DNA from: Lysobacteraceae bacterium P
Lineage (GTDB): Bacteria; Pseudomonadota; Gammaproteobacteria; Xanthomonadales; Xanthomonadaceae
NCBI GenBank assembly: GCA_005503055.1
Contig: SCOX01000006.1
Span: 124,001 to 188,000 of the forward strand
Direction: 5' to 3'
Length of the DNA: 64,000 nt
A model generated the notes under the pieces. The model was not told the origin of the DNA and searched no databases. It worked only from the letters and a program-made list of their open reading frames with translations. The position numbers were made by a program, and so were the translations under genes. Shown here in pieces: positions 9,343 through 17,886 of the stretch. The stretch's first letter is position 1. Every line of letters begins with the position of its first letter.

Positions 9343-10851
9343 ATGTCCCAGCCGCCCCTGCTCACCCGCGCCGAGAGCACGCAATACGCCGAGACCTCGC
9401 GCCATGCCGACGTGATGGCCTTCATTGGCGGCCTCAAGGACCTGGGCGATCCACGCCTGCACGTCACCGACTTCGGCAGCACGCCCGAAGGCCGCGAACT
9501 GCCGCTGCTCGTGCTGTCCGCGCACGGCGTGACCTCGCCGCAGGAAGCCCATCGCCGCGGGCTGCCGGTGGTGCTGGTGCTGTGCGGCATCCACGCCGGC
9601 GAAGTCGAAGGCAAGGAGGCCGGACTGATGTTCGTGCGCGACGTATTGCATGGCGCGCACGGCGACATCCTCGGGCGCATGACGTTGCTGCTCGTTCCGG
9701 TGTTCAACGCCGACGGCAACGACCGCATCGACCCGGCGAACCGCAAGCTCGACATCGCGCATTTCACCGGCCAGCTCGGCCCCGACAGCGGCGTGGGCAC
9801 ACGCGTCAACGCCGCCGGCATCAACCTCAACCGCGACTACATGCGCCAGGACGCGGAGGAAATGCGCCTGCTGCAGGCGCGCGTGATGCACACCTGGAAC
9901 CCGCACCTCACCATCGATTGCCACGCCACCAACGGCTCGATCCACCGTTTCGCGCTGACCTACGACATCCCGCACACCGTGCACAGCGGCCGTGCGGAGC
10001 CGATCGAATTCATGCGCGAGCGCCTGCTTCCGGCCGTCACCGAAGCGGTGAAGCGCGAGGACGGACTGGACACGTTCTGGTACGGCAACTTCCTGCGCGA
10101 CGAAGGCGGGCAGGGCAGCGGGTGGATCACCTACACGCACCATCCGCGCTTCGGCGGCAATTACCGCGGCCTGGCCAATCGCCTCGATCTGCTGCTGGAA
10201 ACCTACGCCTATCTCGACTTCTACGACCGCGTACACACGACCTACGCGTTCCTGCGCCAGACGCTCGCGTATGTCGGCGAACACGCCGAGGAGATCGTCG
10301 ATCTCCTCGCCGGTTGCGAGATGCCGCCGGACGACATCGCCGTGCGCTACCGACTGGAGGCGTTCCCGGATCGCGAGGTGGAAATCCTCACGCGCGAACC
10401 CTACGCACTGGACGGCGAGCCGGTCAGCGCGCACGTGCCCTACATCGGCCAGTTCATCGGCGAACACACGGTGCAACGACCGCTTGCCTACGCGATGCCG
10501 GAAGCCATAGCGCTGCGGTTGGAAGGCCACGGTCTGGTCGTGGAACGTCCTCCCGTTGCGCCGCTGCTGCATGCGCAAGTCGCGACGGTGACCGCGCTGG
10601 CCTCATCGGCCGGGCGCGAGATTCTCGAAGCGAACGTGTCGCCGTATGTCGAGGCGCAGTACCAGCGCGAGGATCGCGAGCTGCCGGCCGGCTGGGCGCT
10701 GGTGCGCACCGAACAGCAGCGCGGCGCGGTCGCGGTCTACCTGTGCGAGGCCGGCAGCGACGACGGCCTGGTGGCCTGCGGCTGGATCGATCCGCCGGCG
10801 GTCGGCGCGGAATTCCCGGCGTGGCGTGTGCTCGCCATCGTGCATGGCTGA
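9343..10851 (+). CDS. M14-family zinc carboxypeptidase-like protein
   Basis: Metallopeptidase of the M14 (carboxypeptidase A-like) family (502 aa). The zinc site is visible: HAGEVEGKEA gives the HxxE pair and TIDCHATNG the third His, with GINLNRDY between them supplying the substrate-binding Asn/Arg. The N-terminal 340 residues form the peptidase domain. The C-terminal 160 residues form a separate beta-rich region ending YLCEAGSDDGLVACGWIDPP. No signal peptide is apparent, so it may act in the cytoplasm. The start ATG at 9343 follows the MITE-like repeat by about 90 bases. Confidence 0.85.
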   Translation: MSQPPLLTRAESTQYAETSRHADVMAFIGGLKDLGDPRLHVTDFGSTPEGRELPLLVLSAHGVTSPQEAHRRGLPVVLVLCGIHAGEVEGKEAGLMFVRDVLHGAHGDILGRMTLLLVPVFNADGNDRIDPANRKLDIAHFTGQLGPDSGVGTRVNAAGINLNRDYMRQDAEEMRLLQARVMHTWNPHLTIDCHATNGSIHRFALTYDIPHTVHSGRAEPIEFMRERLLPAVTEAVKREDGLDTFWYGNFLRDEGGQGSGWITYTHHPRFGGNYRGLANRLDLLLETYAYLDFYDRVHTTYAFLRQTLAYVGEHAEEIVDLLAGCEMPPDDIAVRYRLEAFPDREVEILTREPYALDGEPVSAHVPYIGQFIGEHTVQRPLAYAMPEAIALRLEGHGLVVERPPVAPLLHAQVATVTALASSAGREILEANVSPYVEAQYQREDRELPAGWALVRTEQQRGAVAVYLCEAGSDDGLVACGWIDPPAVGAEFPAWRVLAIVHG

Positions 10852-10871
10852 ACAGCCGCGGTGCAGGCCCG

Positions 10872-11390
10872 TCAGTCCGAGGCGGTTTCCGCCCGCAATT
10901 CCAGTTCGTCGAGCCGATCGAGCAGGCGGAACAGCGCGGCGCGCTCGGCGTCGTCGATGCCTTCCAGCAGCCGTCGCTCGAAGGCCAGCGCCAACGGCGC
11001 CACTTCGTCGTAGATGCGGTAGCCGGCCTCGGACAGCTTCAATACCGAGCGGCGCCGGTCGTCGCCGTGGATGTCGCGGTCCAGGCGGCCGGCCTCGAGC
11101 AGTCGCGCCACCGCGCGGCTCACGGCGACCTTGTCCATCGCGGTGCGCTGGGCGACCTCGTTCGCCGACAGGCCGGAATAGCGGCCCAGGACGGCCATCA
11201 CGCGCCATTCGGTGATGCTGAGCTGGAAGCGCTCGGTATAGATCCGCGCGATCGTGCCGCTGACGCGGTTGCTGAGCACCGACAGGCGGTACGGCAGGAA
11301 GTGCTCCAGATCAAGCTGGGCGTGGCCGGGGCCGGTCTGGCCTGGCAGAGGTTGCCCGAGCTTGGGAATTCCGGGGTCGCGCGCGTTCAT
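10872..11390 (-). CDS. MarR-family regulator, divergent from hpd-hmgA
   Basis: Winged-helix transcription factor (172 aa). The MarR core is at about 45-140: TEWRVMAVLGRYSGLSANEV, then the recognition helix region DKVAVSRAVARLLEAGRLDR and the wing GDDRRRSVLKLSEAGY. It is divergently transcribed from hpd, and a near-perfect palindrome lies in the shared 111-base intergenic region. By MarR-family precedent it probably represses hpd-hmgA and itself, with an aromatic intermediate as possible inducer; that is inference. A variant of the same palindrome sits before the fumarylacetoacetase gene at 39.8 kb. Confidence 0.88.
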   Translation of the reverse strand: MNARDPGIPKLGQPLPGQTGPGHAQLDLEHFLPYRLSVLSNRVSGTIARIYTERFQLSITEWRVMAVLGRYSGLSANEVAQRTAMDKVAVSRAVARLLEAGRLDRDIHGDDRRRSVLKLSEAGYRIYDEVAPLALAFERRLLEGIDDAERAALFRLLDRLDELELRAETASD

Positions 11391-11403
11391 GGTGCGATAT
11401 GCC

Positions 11404-11432
11404 TTGATTATGGTTTCAGGTGAAACTATAAC
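11404..11432 (+). promoter_or_regulatory. hpd promoter, TTGATT-N17-TATAAC
   Basis: A -35 like TTGATT (11404-11409) and a -10 like TATAAC (11427-11432) are separated by exactly 17 bases. Transcription would start near 11439, leaving about 60 bases of leader before hpd. The spacer is almost filled by the palindromic operator, an arrangement suited to repression by promoter occlusion. Confidence 0.7.
11409..11430. promoter_or_regulatory. Palindromic operator between marR and hpd
   Basis: Core GTTTCA-GG-TGAAAC (11413-11426) is a perfect inverted repeat. Extended outward as TATG...TATA it stays symmetric except for one pair. Its size suits a MarR dimer and it lies inside the hpd promoter spacer. 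The assignment to the adjacent MarR protein is inference from position. Confidence 0.7.
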
Positions 11433-11501
11433 GGTCGTTTCCGAATGGCCCGGGCCGGAACTCCGTCCCCATCAGCCGGGCCGCCATCTGAGAACAATGC
11501 C

Positions 11502-12596
11502 ATGAATGCGCAGCCCAACCTCGGCATGCAGGTCACCACCTTCGAGAACCCGCTCGGCATCGACGGATTCGAGTTCGTCGAATTCGCCGCCCCGGCCGGT
11601 CAGGGCGAGCTCCTGCACGATTATTTCCGCAGGCTCGGCTTCACCGCCGTGCTGCACCACAAGAGCCGTCCGATCACGGTCTACCGCCAGGGCGGCGTGA
11701 ACTTCCTCGTCAACGAAGATCCGGACAGCTTCGCCGCCGACTTCGCCGCCAAGCACGGCCCGAGCGCATGCGGCTTCGCGATCCGCTTCAAGCATCCGTC
11801 GTCGAAGGTGTTCGACACGGTGGTGTCCAACGGCGGCGAAGCGATCGGCGACAAGGCCGACAGCCGCGCCGTCGCCGCGCCCGTCGTGAAGGGCATCGGC
11901 GATTGCATGCTGTACCTGGTCGACCGCTACGGCGACGCCGGCTCCATCTACGACGGCGACTACCTGCCCGTGCAGGGCGTCGAGCAGGACCCGAAGGGCT
12001 TCGGGCTGACCTTCATCGATCACCTCACCCACAACCTCTTCTTCGGCAACATGCAGAAGTGGTCGGACTACTACGAGCGCCTGTTCAACTTCCGCGAGAT
12101 CCGCTACTTCGACATCAAGGGCGCCAAGACCGGGCTGGTGTCCAAGGCGATGACCGCGCCGGACGGCATCGTGCGCATCCCGCTCAACGAGTCGAGCGAT
12201 CCCAAGTCGCAGATCAACGAGTACCTGGACGCATACAAGGGTGAGGGCATCCAGCACATCGCCTGCTTCACCGACAACATCTACGACACGGTCGAGGCGA
12301 TGCGCGAACAGGGCGTGGAGTTCCTCGACACGCCCGACACGTACTTCGACGTGGTCGACCAGCGCGTGCCCAACCACGGCGAGGACGTGCCGCGCCTGCA
12401 GAAGAACAAGATCCTGATCGATGCCGATCCGGAAACGCATCAGCGCAAGCTGTTGCAGATCTTCACCCAGAACGCGATCGGCCCGATCTTCTTCGAGATC
12501 ATCCAGCGCAAGGGCAACGAAGGCTTCGGCGAAGGCAACTTCCAGGCCCTGTTCGAAAGTATCGAACGCGACCAGATGCGGCGCGGCGTGCTGTAA
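11502..12596 (+). CDS. hpd: 4-hydroxyphenylpyruvate dioxygenase
   Basis: Fe(II) dioxygenase (364 aa) converting 4-hydroxyphenylpyruvate to homogentisate in tyrosine catabolism. Two vicinal-oxygen-chelate domains are present. The iron ligands are recognisable as His in FIDHLTHNL, His in [11 protein letters not shown] and Glu in [13 protein letters not shown]. The C-terminal [20 protein letters not shown] is the gate helix of the family. The start [10 protein letters not shown] at 11502 matches family N-termini; in-frame codons upstream fall in the promoter leader. hmgA follows after 67 bases. Confidence 0.96.
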   Translation: MNAQPNLGMQVTTFENPLGIDGFEFVEFAAPAGQGELLHDYFRRLGFTAVLHHKSRPITVYRQGGVNFLVNEDPDSFAADFAAKHGPSACGFAIRFKHPSSKVFDTVVSNGGEAIGDKADSRAVAAPVVKGIGDCMLYLVDRYGDAGSIYDGDYLPVQGVEQDPKGFGLTFIDHLTHNLFFGNMQKWSDYYERLFNFREIRYFDIKGAKTGLVSKAMTAPDGIVRIPLNESSDPKSQINEYLDAYKGEGIQHIACFTDNIYDTVEAMREQGVEFLDTPDTYFDVVDQRVPNHGEDVPRLQKNKILIDADPETHQRKLLQIFTQNAIGPIFFEIIQRKGNEGFGEGNFQALFESIERDQMRRGVL

Positions 12597-12624
12597 ACCT
12601 CGCAAGCACTGTTGGATGAAAACC

Positions 12625-12643
12625 CCTCTCCCGATGGGAGAGG
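12625..12643. repeat. Short palindromic repeat, CCTCTCCC-GAT-GGGAGAGG
   Basis: A perfect 8-bp inverted repeat with a GAT loop in the 67-base gap between hpd and hmgA. A close relative lies at 41605-41628 in another intergenic gap. It resembles a small REP-like dispersed palindrome. Here it may also trim or stabilise the hpd-hmgA transcript; that is speculation. Confidence 0.6.
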
Positions 12644-12663
12644 AACCTAAAGACTCGAACGAC

Positions 12664-13959
12664 ATGACCATCACGAGCAACGGCTACCAATCCGGTTTCG
12701 GCAACGAGTTCGCGACGGAGGCGGTCGCCGGTGCGCTGCCGATCGGGCGCAATTCGCCGCAACGCGTCGCCCATGGGCTCTATGCCGAACAGGTGTCGGG
12801 TACCGCGTTCACTGCGCCGCGCCATGCGAACCGTCGCAGCTGGCTGTACCGCGTGCGTCCCGCAGCCATGCACGGCAGCTTCGCCGCTTATGTGCAGCCG
12901 CAGTTGCACAACGACTTCGGCGACGCGCCGGTGCCTCCCGACCAGCTGCGCTGGAACCCGATACCGATGCCCACCGCCGGCGTCGATTTCGTCGACGGGT
13001 TGTTCACGATGGCCGGCAATGGTTCGCCCGCGTCGCAGACCGGCGTGGGCATCCACCTGTACTCCGCCAATCGCGACATGACGGGACGCTGGTTCTACGA
13101 CGCCGACGGCGAACTGCTGATCGTGCCGCAGTCGGGGCGCCTGCATATCGAGACCGAACTGGGCGTGCTCGACATCGAGCCGCAGGAGATCGCGGTGATA
13201 CCGCGCGGCATCCGCTTCGCGGTCGCGTTGCCCGATGGCGAGGCGCGCGGCTACGTATGCGAGAACTTCGGTGCGATGCTGCGTCTGCCGGACCTGGGGC
13301 CCATCGGCAGCAACGGTCTGGCGAACCCCCGCGACTTCCTCACGCCCAATGCCGCATACGAAGATGTCGAGGGCGAGTTCGAGCTGATCGCGAAGTTCCA
13401 GGGCCATCTGTGGCGCGCCGACATCGGCCATTCGCCGATCGACGTCGTCGCCTGGCACGGCAACTACGCGCCGAGCAAATACGATCTGCGCCACTTCAAC
13501 ACCATCGGCTCGATCAGCTACGACCATCCCGATCCGTCGATCTTCCTGGTGCTGCATTCGGCCAGCGACACGCCGGGAACGAGCAACCTCGACTTCGTGA
13601 TCTTCCCGCCGCGTTGGCTCGTCGCGCAGGACACGTTCCGCCCGCCGTGGTTCCACCGCAACATCGCCAGCGAATTCATGGGCCTGGTGCACGGCGCCTA
13701 CGACGCGAAGGCCGAAGGCTTCGCGCCCGGCGGCGCGTCGTTGCACAACTCCATGACCGGCCATGGGCCGGACGCGGCGACGTTCGAGAAGGCGAGCGCG
13801 GCGGATCTTTCCAGGCCGGACGTCATCCAGGACACGATGGCCTTCATGTTCGAGACGCGGGCCGTGCTTCGACCGACGCGACAGGCGCTGGAAGCCGCGC
13901 ATCGCCAGCGCGACTACCAGGCGTGCTGGGCCGGATTGAAGAAGCACTTCGCGCCTTGA
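12664..13959 (+). CDS. hmgA: Homogentisate 1,2-dioxygenase
   Basis: Iron ring-cleaving dioxygenase (431 aa) turning homogentisate into maleylacetoacetate. The N-terminal [13 protein letters not shown] is diagnostic, and the cupin-like C-terminal domain carries [19 protein letters not shown] and [15 protein letters not shown] with the metal ligands, followed by [10 protein letters not shown]. The start [11 protein letters not shown] at 12664 fits the family; the open frame runs further upstream but overlaps hpd. It is transcribed with hpd and ends at a strong hairpin 25 bases past the stop. Confidence 0.96.
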   Translation: MTITSNGYQSGFGNEFATEAVAGALPIGRNSPQRVAHGLYAEQVSGTAFTAPRHANRRSWLYRVRPAAMHGSFAAYVQPQLHNDFGDAPVPPDQLRWNPIPMPTAGVDFVDGLFTMAGNGSPASQTGVGIHLYSANRDMTGRWFYDADGELLIVPQSGRLHIETELGVLDIEPQEIAVIPRGIRFAVALPDGEARGYVCENFGAMLRLPDLGPIGSNGLANPRDFLTPNAAYEDVEGEFELIAKFQGHLWRADIGHSPIDVVAWHGNYAPSKYDLRHFNTIGSISYDHPDPSIFLVLHSASDTPGTSNLDFVIFPPRWLVAQDTFRPPWFHRNIASEFMGLVHGAYDAKAEGFAPGGASLHNSMTGHGPDAATFEKASAADLSRPDVIQDTMAFMFETRAVLRPTRQALEAAHRQRDYQACWAGLKKHFAP

Positions 13960-13984
13960 CCGACGCGTCTGGTCTGCAAAACTG

Positions 13985-14012
13985 AAACAGCGCCGAAGGG
14001 CGCTGTTTCCGT
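13985..14012 (+). terminator. Hairpin terminator after hmgA
   Basis: A perfect 10-bp stem AAACAGCGCC/GGCGCTGTTT with a GAAG loop; the last TTT of the stem is followed by CCGT. It is well placed to end hpd-hmgA, and the leading AAA lets it act partly on the other strand. Confidence 0.7.
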
Positions 14013-14092
14013 ATGGGCGTCCCGCAGCCTATGCGTCGCGTTCACGGTGCAGGAGTAGGCTGCCCGCCGATGGATGGGCAAGGTCGAGGACG

Positions 14093-14719
14093 ATGAAGGC
14101 GACGGTCGCGATGGCACTGCTGCTGGCACTGGCGGCATGCGACGGACAGCGCGAGACCACGCCGGCATCGGCCGTTTCCCCACCTGCCGCGAAGGCTCCG
14201 TCCACGGACGTCAATCCTTCTACGCCACCGCCCACGGCGCCGGCGAACGTCGCGGTGCCGGCGCCCGGTGCCATCGGCTATGCCGGATTCGGTCCGGCGC
14301 CGTTCGGTGCGAGCGAAGAGCAGGTGCGCATGGCCTGGGGCAAGGACCTGGGCGGCATGAAGCCCGATGCGCCCGGCGGGTGCTACTACCTGATGCCGCA
14401 GCCGCGCACGCAGAGCGGGTATCGCATCGCTTTCATGTTCGAAGACGACCGCTTCGTGCGGATGGACGTCGACTCCGACGCGGAGCTGGCGCCGGGTGGC
14501 GGCCGTGTCGGCATGAGCGAGCAGGACATCCAACGTCTCTATGCCGGCCACGTGCAGGTGCAAGGGCACAAGTACGTCGACGGCGGGAAATATCTACGGG
14601 TTCCGAATCCCGGCGGCGGGTCGGGCGTGGTGCTGTTCGAGACCGACGCGGAAGGCCGCGTCGCTGGATGGCGCATCGGTGAGCCGCCGCAGGTCGATTA
14701 TGTGGAAGGTTGCTCCTGA
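14093..14719 (+). CDS. Putative lipoprotein of unknown function
   Basis: Small predicted lipoprotein (208 aa). The N-terminus MKATVAMALLLALAACDG has a classic lipobox (LAAC, Cys16). A Pro/Ala/Thr-rich linker (about 20-58) precedes a globular domain with FGPAPFGASEEQVRMAWG, CYYLMPQPR and FMFEDDRFVRMDV. I do not recognise a named family. The domain pattern suggests a periplasm-facing protein of unknown function. The next gene, an antiporter, starts 70 bases downstream on the same strand. Confidence 0.75.
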   Translation: MKATVAMALLLALAACDGQRETTPASAVSPPAAKAPSTDVNPSTPPPTAPANVAVPAPGAIGYAGFGPAPFGASEEQVRMAWGKDLGGMKPDAPGGCYYLMPQPRTQSGYRIAFMFEDDRFVRMDVDSDAELAPGGGRVGMSEQDIQRLYAGHVQVQGHKYVDGGKYLRVPNPGGGSGVVLFETDAEGRVAGWRIGEPPQVDYVEGCS

Positions 14720-14789
14720 GACGACGTTCTGGACGCTGCGTGGCGCCTCGGGCTTAGAATCGAAGGACTGAGACGTGGAGGGGGACACG

Positions 14790-15746
14790 ATGCTCGAGGC
14801 CATAGGCTGGTTCGTACTGGGGCTGGTGCTGCTCGCGCTGGGCGGCGACTCGATCGTGAAGGGGGCATCCGGCCTGGCGCAGCGGTTGGGCGCTTCGCCT
14901 TTCGTCGCAGGCCTGGTGCTGGTCGCGTTCGGCACGTCGTTGCCGGAGCTGGCGGTCAACCTGCAGGCCGTCGCGCGCCACCAACCCGCGCTGGCACTGG
15001 GCAATGCGGTGGGCAGCAACGTCGCCAACTTCGGTCTGACGCTTGGAGCCGCCGCGCTCGTTGCGCCGCTGACGGTGCGCTGGCGCGCGTTGTCGCCGCT
15101 GTTGCTGGCGCTGCTGCTGGGCACGTTGCTGACCGTGGTGCTGGGGTTCGACGGCACCCTTTCGCGAATCGAAGGCGCGATCCTCCTGCTGGCCTTCGTG
15201 GTCGTGGTGGTGTTCGCCGCGGCGCGCACGCGGCGCGAGTCGCCGGAACTGCAGGATGCGATCGCCGCGTTCGCGCGCACCGGCACGGACCTGTGGCTCA
15301 ACCTGATCCGTTTCGCGATCGCCGCGGTGCTTCTGTACTTCGGTTCGCGCATGATCGTGCGCAGCGCGCCGACCATCGGCGAAGGCATCGGCATGGCGCC
15401 GCTGCTCACCGGCCTGATTCCCGTCGCCATCGGCACCGCGCTGCCGGAAGTGGCGGCGGCCATCTCCGCCGCGCGCAGAGGGCACGGCGACATCGTCGTG
15501 GGCCATGTCATCGGCTCGAGCCTGTTCAACCTGCTCGTGGTCGTCGGCGGCATGGCCGCGATCGGCGGCTCGCTCGCGTTCCCCGAATCGTTCGTGATGT
15601 TCGAATTGCCCGCCGCCGGCGTGTTCGCGCTGATGCTCTACCCGATGCTGCGCGGCGACCTGCACATCAGCAAGAGCGAGGGCGCGGGACTGCTGATCGC
15701 GTTCTTCGCATGGATCGCGTTCGAACTGCTGACGATGGCGCACTGA
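14790..15746 (+). CDS. Calcium/sodium antiporter (CaCA family, YrbG-like)
   Basis: Inner-membrane cation/Ca2+ exchanger (318 aa). Two alpha repeats carry the ion-binding Glu: FGTSLPELAVNLQA with GNAVGSNVANFGL in the first half, and IGTALPEVAAAISA with GHVIGSSLFNLLVV in the second. About ten hydrophobic helices are visible. The ATG at 14790 is supported by a GGAGGGGG ribosome-binding site 6-13 bases upstream; an in-frame GTG at 14775 lies inside that site and is rejected. A TAGAAT box at 14755-14760 may be the -10. Confidence 0.9.
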   Translation: MLEAIGWFVLGLVLLALGGDSIVKGASGLAQRLGASPFVAGLVLVAFGTSLPELAVNLQAVARHQPALALGNAVGSNVANFGLTLGAAALVAPLTVRWRALSPLLLALLLGTLLTVVLGFDGTLSRIEGAILLLAFVVVVVFAAARTRRESPELQDAIAAFARTGTDLWLNLIRFAIAAVLLYFGSRMIVRSAPTIGEGIGMAPLLTGLIPVAIGTALPEVAAAISAARRGHGDIVVGHVIGSSLFNLLVVVGGMAAIGGSLAFPESFVMFELPAAGVFALMLYPMLRGDLHISKSEGAGLLIAFFAWIAFELLTMAH

Positions 15747-15768
15747 AGGGGCTGCGCGGCGTGGTCGA

Positions 15769-15774
15769 TATACT
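15769..15774 (+). promoter_or_regulatory. -10 box TATACT, possibly giving leaderless nhaA mRNA
   Basis: TATACT ends six bases before the nhaA ATG at 15781, and no Shine-Dalgarno sequence lies between. If this is the -10, transcription starts at or within a base of the start codon. No clear -35 is seen. Confidence 0.4.
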
Positions 15775-15780
15775 GTCCGG

Positions 15781-17010
15781 ATGACGCAAGCCAATCCTTC
15801 TTCAGCCGGCCCTGCCGCGTCGCACCCGCGCGGCGTGCGCGCGCTGCGCGAGTTCTTCCGCCTCGAAGCGGCCGGCGGCATCGTGCTGATCGCCGCCGCG
15901 GTCCTGGCGATGGCCGCGGCCAATTCGCCGCTGTCGCCGATGTACGAAGCATTCCGTGAACTGCCCGTCGAAGTGCGCATTGGCGCGTTCGACATCGCCA
16001 AGCCGCTGCTGCTGTGGATCAACGATGGCCTGATGGCGGTGTTCTTCCTGCTGGTCGCGCTGGAGATAAAGCGCGAGGCGCTCAGTGGGCAGCTCGCCAG
16101 CCGCGCGCAGCTGGTGTTGCCGATGGTCTGCGCAGCCGCCGGTGTCGTGCTGCCTGCGCTGCTCTTCTTCGCGCTGAACCGGGGCGATGCGCAGGCGTTG
16201 CGCGGCTGGGGTGTGCCCACCGCGACCGATATCGCCTTCGCGCTGGGCGTGCTGGCCCTGCTGGGTTCACGCGTGCCCACCGGCATGAAGTTGCTGCTTT
16301 CGACGATCGCGGTGGTGGACGATCTGATCGCCATCGTGATCATCGCGGTGTTCTATTCGCATGGGCTGTCGACGACCGCGCTGGTGTGGGCGGCGGCAGC
16401 CATCGCGGGCATGTGGCTGCTCAACCGTCGCGGCGTTACGCGCCTGGCGCCTTACATCCTGCTGGGCACGATACTGTGGGTTTGCGTGCTCAAGTCCGGT
16501 GTGCATGCGACGCTGGCCGGCGTCGTCACCGGACTGATGGTGCCGCACGGTTCGCGCAAGGACGGCGCGCATTCGCCGTTGGAATCGCTGGAACATGCGC
16601 TGCACCCGTGGGTCGCCTACGCGATCCTGCCGCTGTTCGCGTTCGCCAACGCCGGGCTGGTGCTGTACGGCATGGAACTGGACGATTTGTTCGCGCCGCT
16701 GCCGATGGGCGTGTTGCTGGGCCTGGTGATCGGCAAGCCGGTCGGCATCGTCGGTGCGGCGGTGATTCTGCGGACGCTGGGCTGGGCCCGGTTCCCGGAC
16801 GGGATGGACCTGCGCGCGATGCTCGGGCTTGGGCTGATGTGCGGCATCGGCTTCACGATGAGCCTGTTCATCGCGTCGCTCGCATACCGCGATGCGCATC
16901 TGTATGAAGCCGCGGTCCTCGGCGTGTTGCTGGCCTCGCTGATCTCGGCGATAGCCGGTTGGCTGTGGCTGCGCATGACGCTGCCGTCGACGACGAAGGT
17001 GGATCGATAA
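15781..17010 (+). CDS. nhaA: Na+/H+ antiporter NhaA
   Basis: Inner-membrane antiporter (409 aa) exporting Na+ (or Li+) in exchange for protons, for pH and salt homeostasis. The family core is intact: WINDGLMAVFFLLVALEIKR, PTATDIAFALGVLALLGSRV (first key Asp) and IAVVDDLIAIVIIAVFYS (the paired Asp of the ion site). GIGFTMSLFIASLAY is in the last helices. The N-terminal extension of about 20 residues is typical of non-enteric members. It lies two bases upstream of the next gene and is probably cotranscribed with it. Confidence 0.95.
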   Translation: MTQANPSSAGPAASHPRGVRALREFFRLEAAGGIVLIAAAVLAMAAANSPLSPMYEAFRELPVEVRIGAFDIAKPLLLWINDGLMAVFFLLVALEIKREALSGQLASRAQLVLPMVCAAAGVVLPALLFFALNRGDAQALRGWGVPTATDIAFALGVLALLGSRVPTGMKLLLSTIAVVDDLIAIVIIAVFYSHGLSTTALVWAAAAIAGMWLLNRRGVTRLAPYILLGTILWVCVLKSGVHATLAGVVTGLMVPHGSRKDGAHSPLESLEHALHPWVAYAILPLFAFANAGLVLYGMELDDLFAPLPMGVLLGLVIGKPVGIVGAAVILRTLGWARFPDGMDLRAMLGLGLMCGIGFTMSLFIASLAYRDAHLYEAAVLGVLLASLISAIAGWLWLRMTLPSTTKVDR

Positions 17011-17012
17011 CG

Positions 17013-17885
17013 ATGCGGCACGCGCTTGTGTTCGGTGCGACCGGACAGATCGGTTTCCCCTTGTTGGGTCGCCTGCAAGGCGATGGTTGGCGGGTCACCG
17101 CGATTTCGCGCACCGCGCACGCGGACGAGCCCGGCCTGCACTGGCTGCGCGGCGAGGCCGGTGCGATGCCGGTGGTGCCCGCGCGCGTGGATGCGATCTT
17201 CAGTTGCGGTCCGCTCGACGGCTTCGCGCAGTGGTACGCCGGCAGTTCCGTCGAATGCCCGCGCGTGATCGCCTTCGGTTCGACGAGCGTGGAGGTCAAG
17301 CGCGGTTCGGCCGACGCGGACGAGCGCGACATCGCACGACGCCTGCGAGAAGGCGAGGAGCTGGTCTTCGCCACCGCGCAGCGGCGCGAGGCCGCGGCGA
17401 CACTGCTGCGTCCCACGCTGATCTACGGCGCCGGGCGCGACGCGACGCTCACGCGCATCGCGCAGCTTGCGCGGCGTTGGGGCTACTTCCCGCTGCCGCG
17501 CGGCGCGAACGGATTGCGCCAGCCGGTGCATGCCGACGATCTCGCATCGGCCGCCTTCGCCTGCGCCGCCGCGCCCGCCACGCACGGACAGACGTACGCG
17601 CTTCCCGGTGGCGAGACGCTGACCTACCGCGACATGGTGGCGCGCGTACTTGCGTGCCTGACTCCGCCGCCGAAGCTCATCGAATTGCCCTCGCCGCTGT
17701 TCAACGCCGCGCTGTTCGCCGCGCAGTTGACGGGACGCGCGACCGGCCTGGGCGAAGCGGCGGTGCGTCGCATGCGCAGCGACCTGGCGTTCGACATCAC
17801 GCCGGCGCAGCGTGACTTCGCCTATGCGCCGCGAGCATTCCGCCCGCGCGCGCAGATGTTCGAGCCGCGCCAGGAAGAAAGCTGA
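17013..17885 (+). CDS. NAD(P)-binding SDR/epimerase-like protein
   Basis: Rossmann-fold protein (290 aa) with the extended/atypical short-chain dehydrogenase pattern. GATGQIG near the N-terminus is the dinucleotide loop, LLRPTLIYGAGRD is the central strand seen in NAD-dependent epimerase-like oxidoreductases, and LRQPVHADDLA is the usual binding-site segment. The canonical YxxxK is not evident, as in atypical SDRs that act as NAD(P) sensors or reductases. The substrate is unknown. The start is two bases after the nhaA stop; the next gene is convergent. Confidence 0.8.
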   Translation: MRHALVFGATGQIGFPLLGRLQGDGWRVTAISRTAHADEPGLHWLRGEAGAMPVVPARVDAIFSCGPLDGFAQWYAGSSVECPRVIAFGSTSVEVKRGSADADERDIARRLREGEELVFATAQRREAAATLLRPTLIYGAGRDATLTRIAQLARRWGYFPLPRGANGLRQPVHADDLASAAFACAAAPATHGQTYALPGGETLTYRDMVARVLACLTPPPKLIELPSPLFNAALFAAQLTGRATGLGEAAVRRMRSDLAFDITPAQRDFAYAPRAFRPRAQMFEPRQEES

Positions 17886-17886
17886 G

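Noticed and set aside
14775-14789. GTG start for the calcium/sodium antiporter.
   Set aside because: It sits inside the GGAGGGGG ribosome-binding site of the ATG at 14790.
14754-16343. Minus-strand frame of over 500 codons across the CaCA antiporter and nhaA.
   Set aside because: Ser/Arg/Thr-rich composition with no fold, and it runs antisense to two strongly supported membrane proteins.
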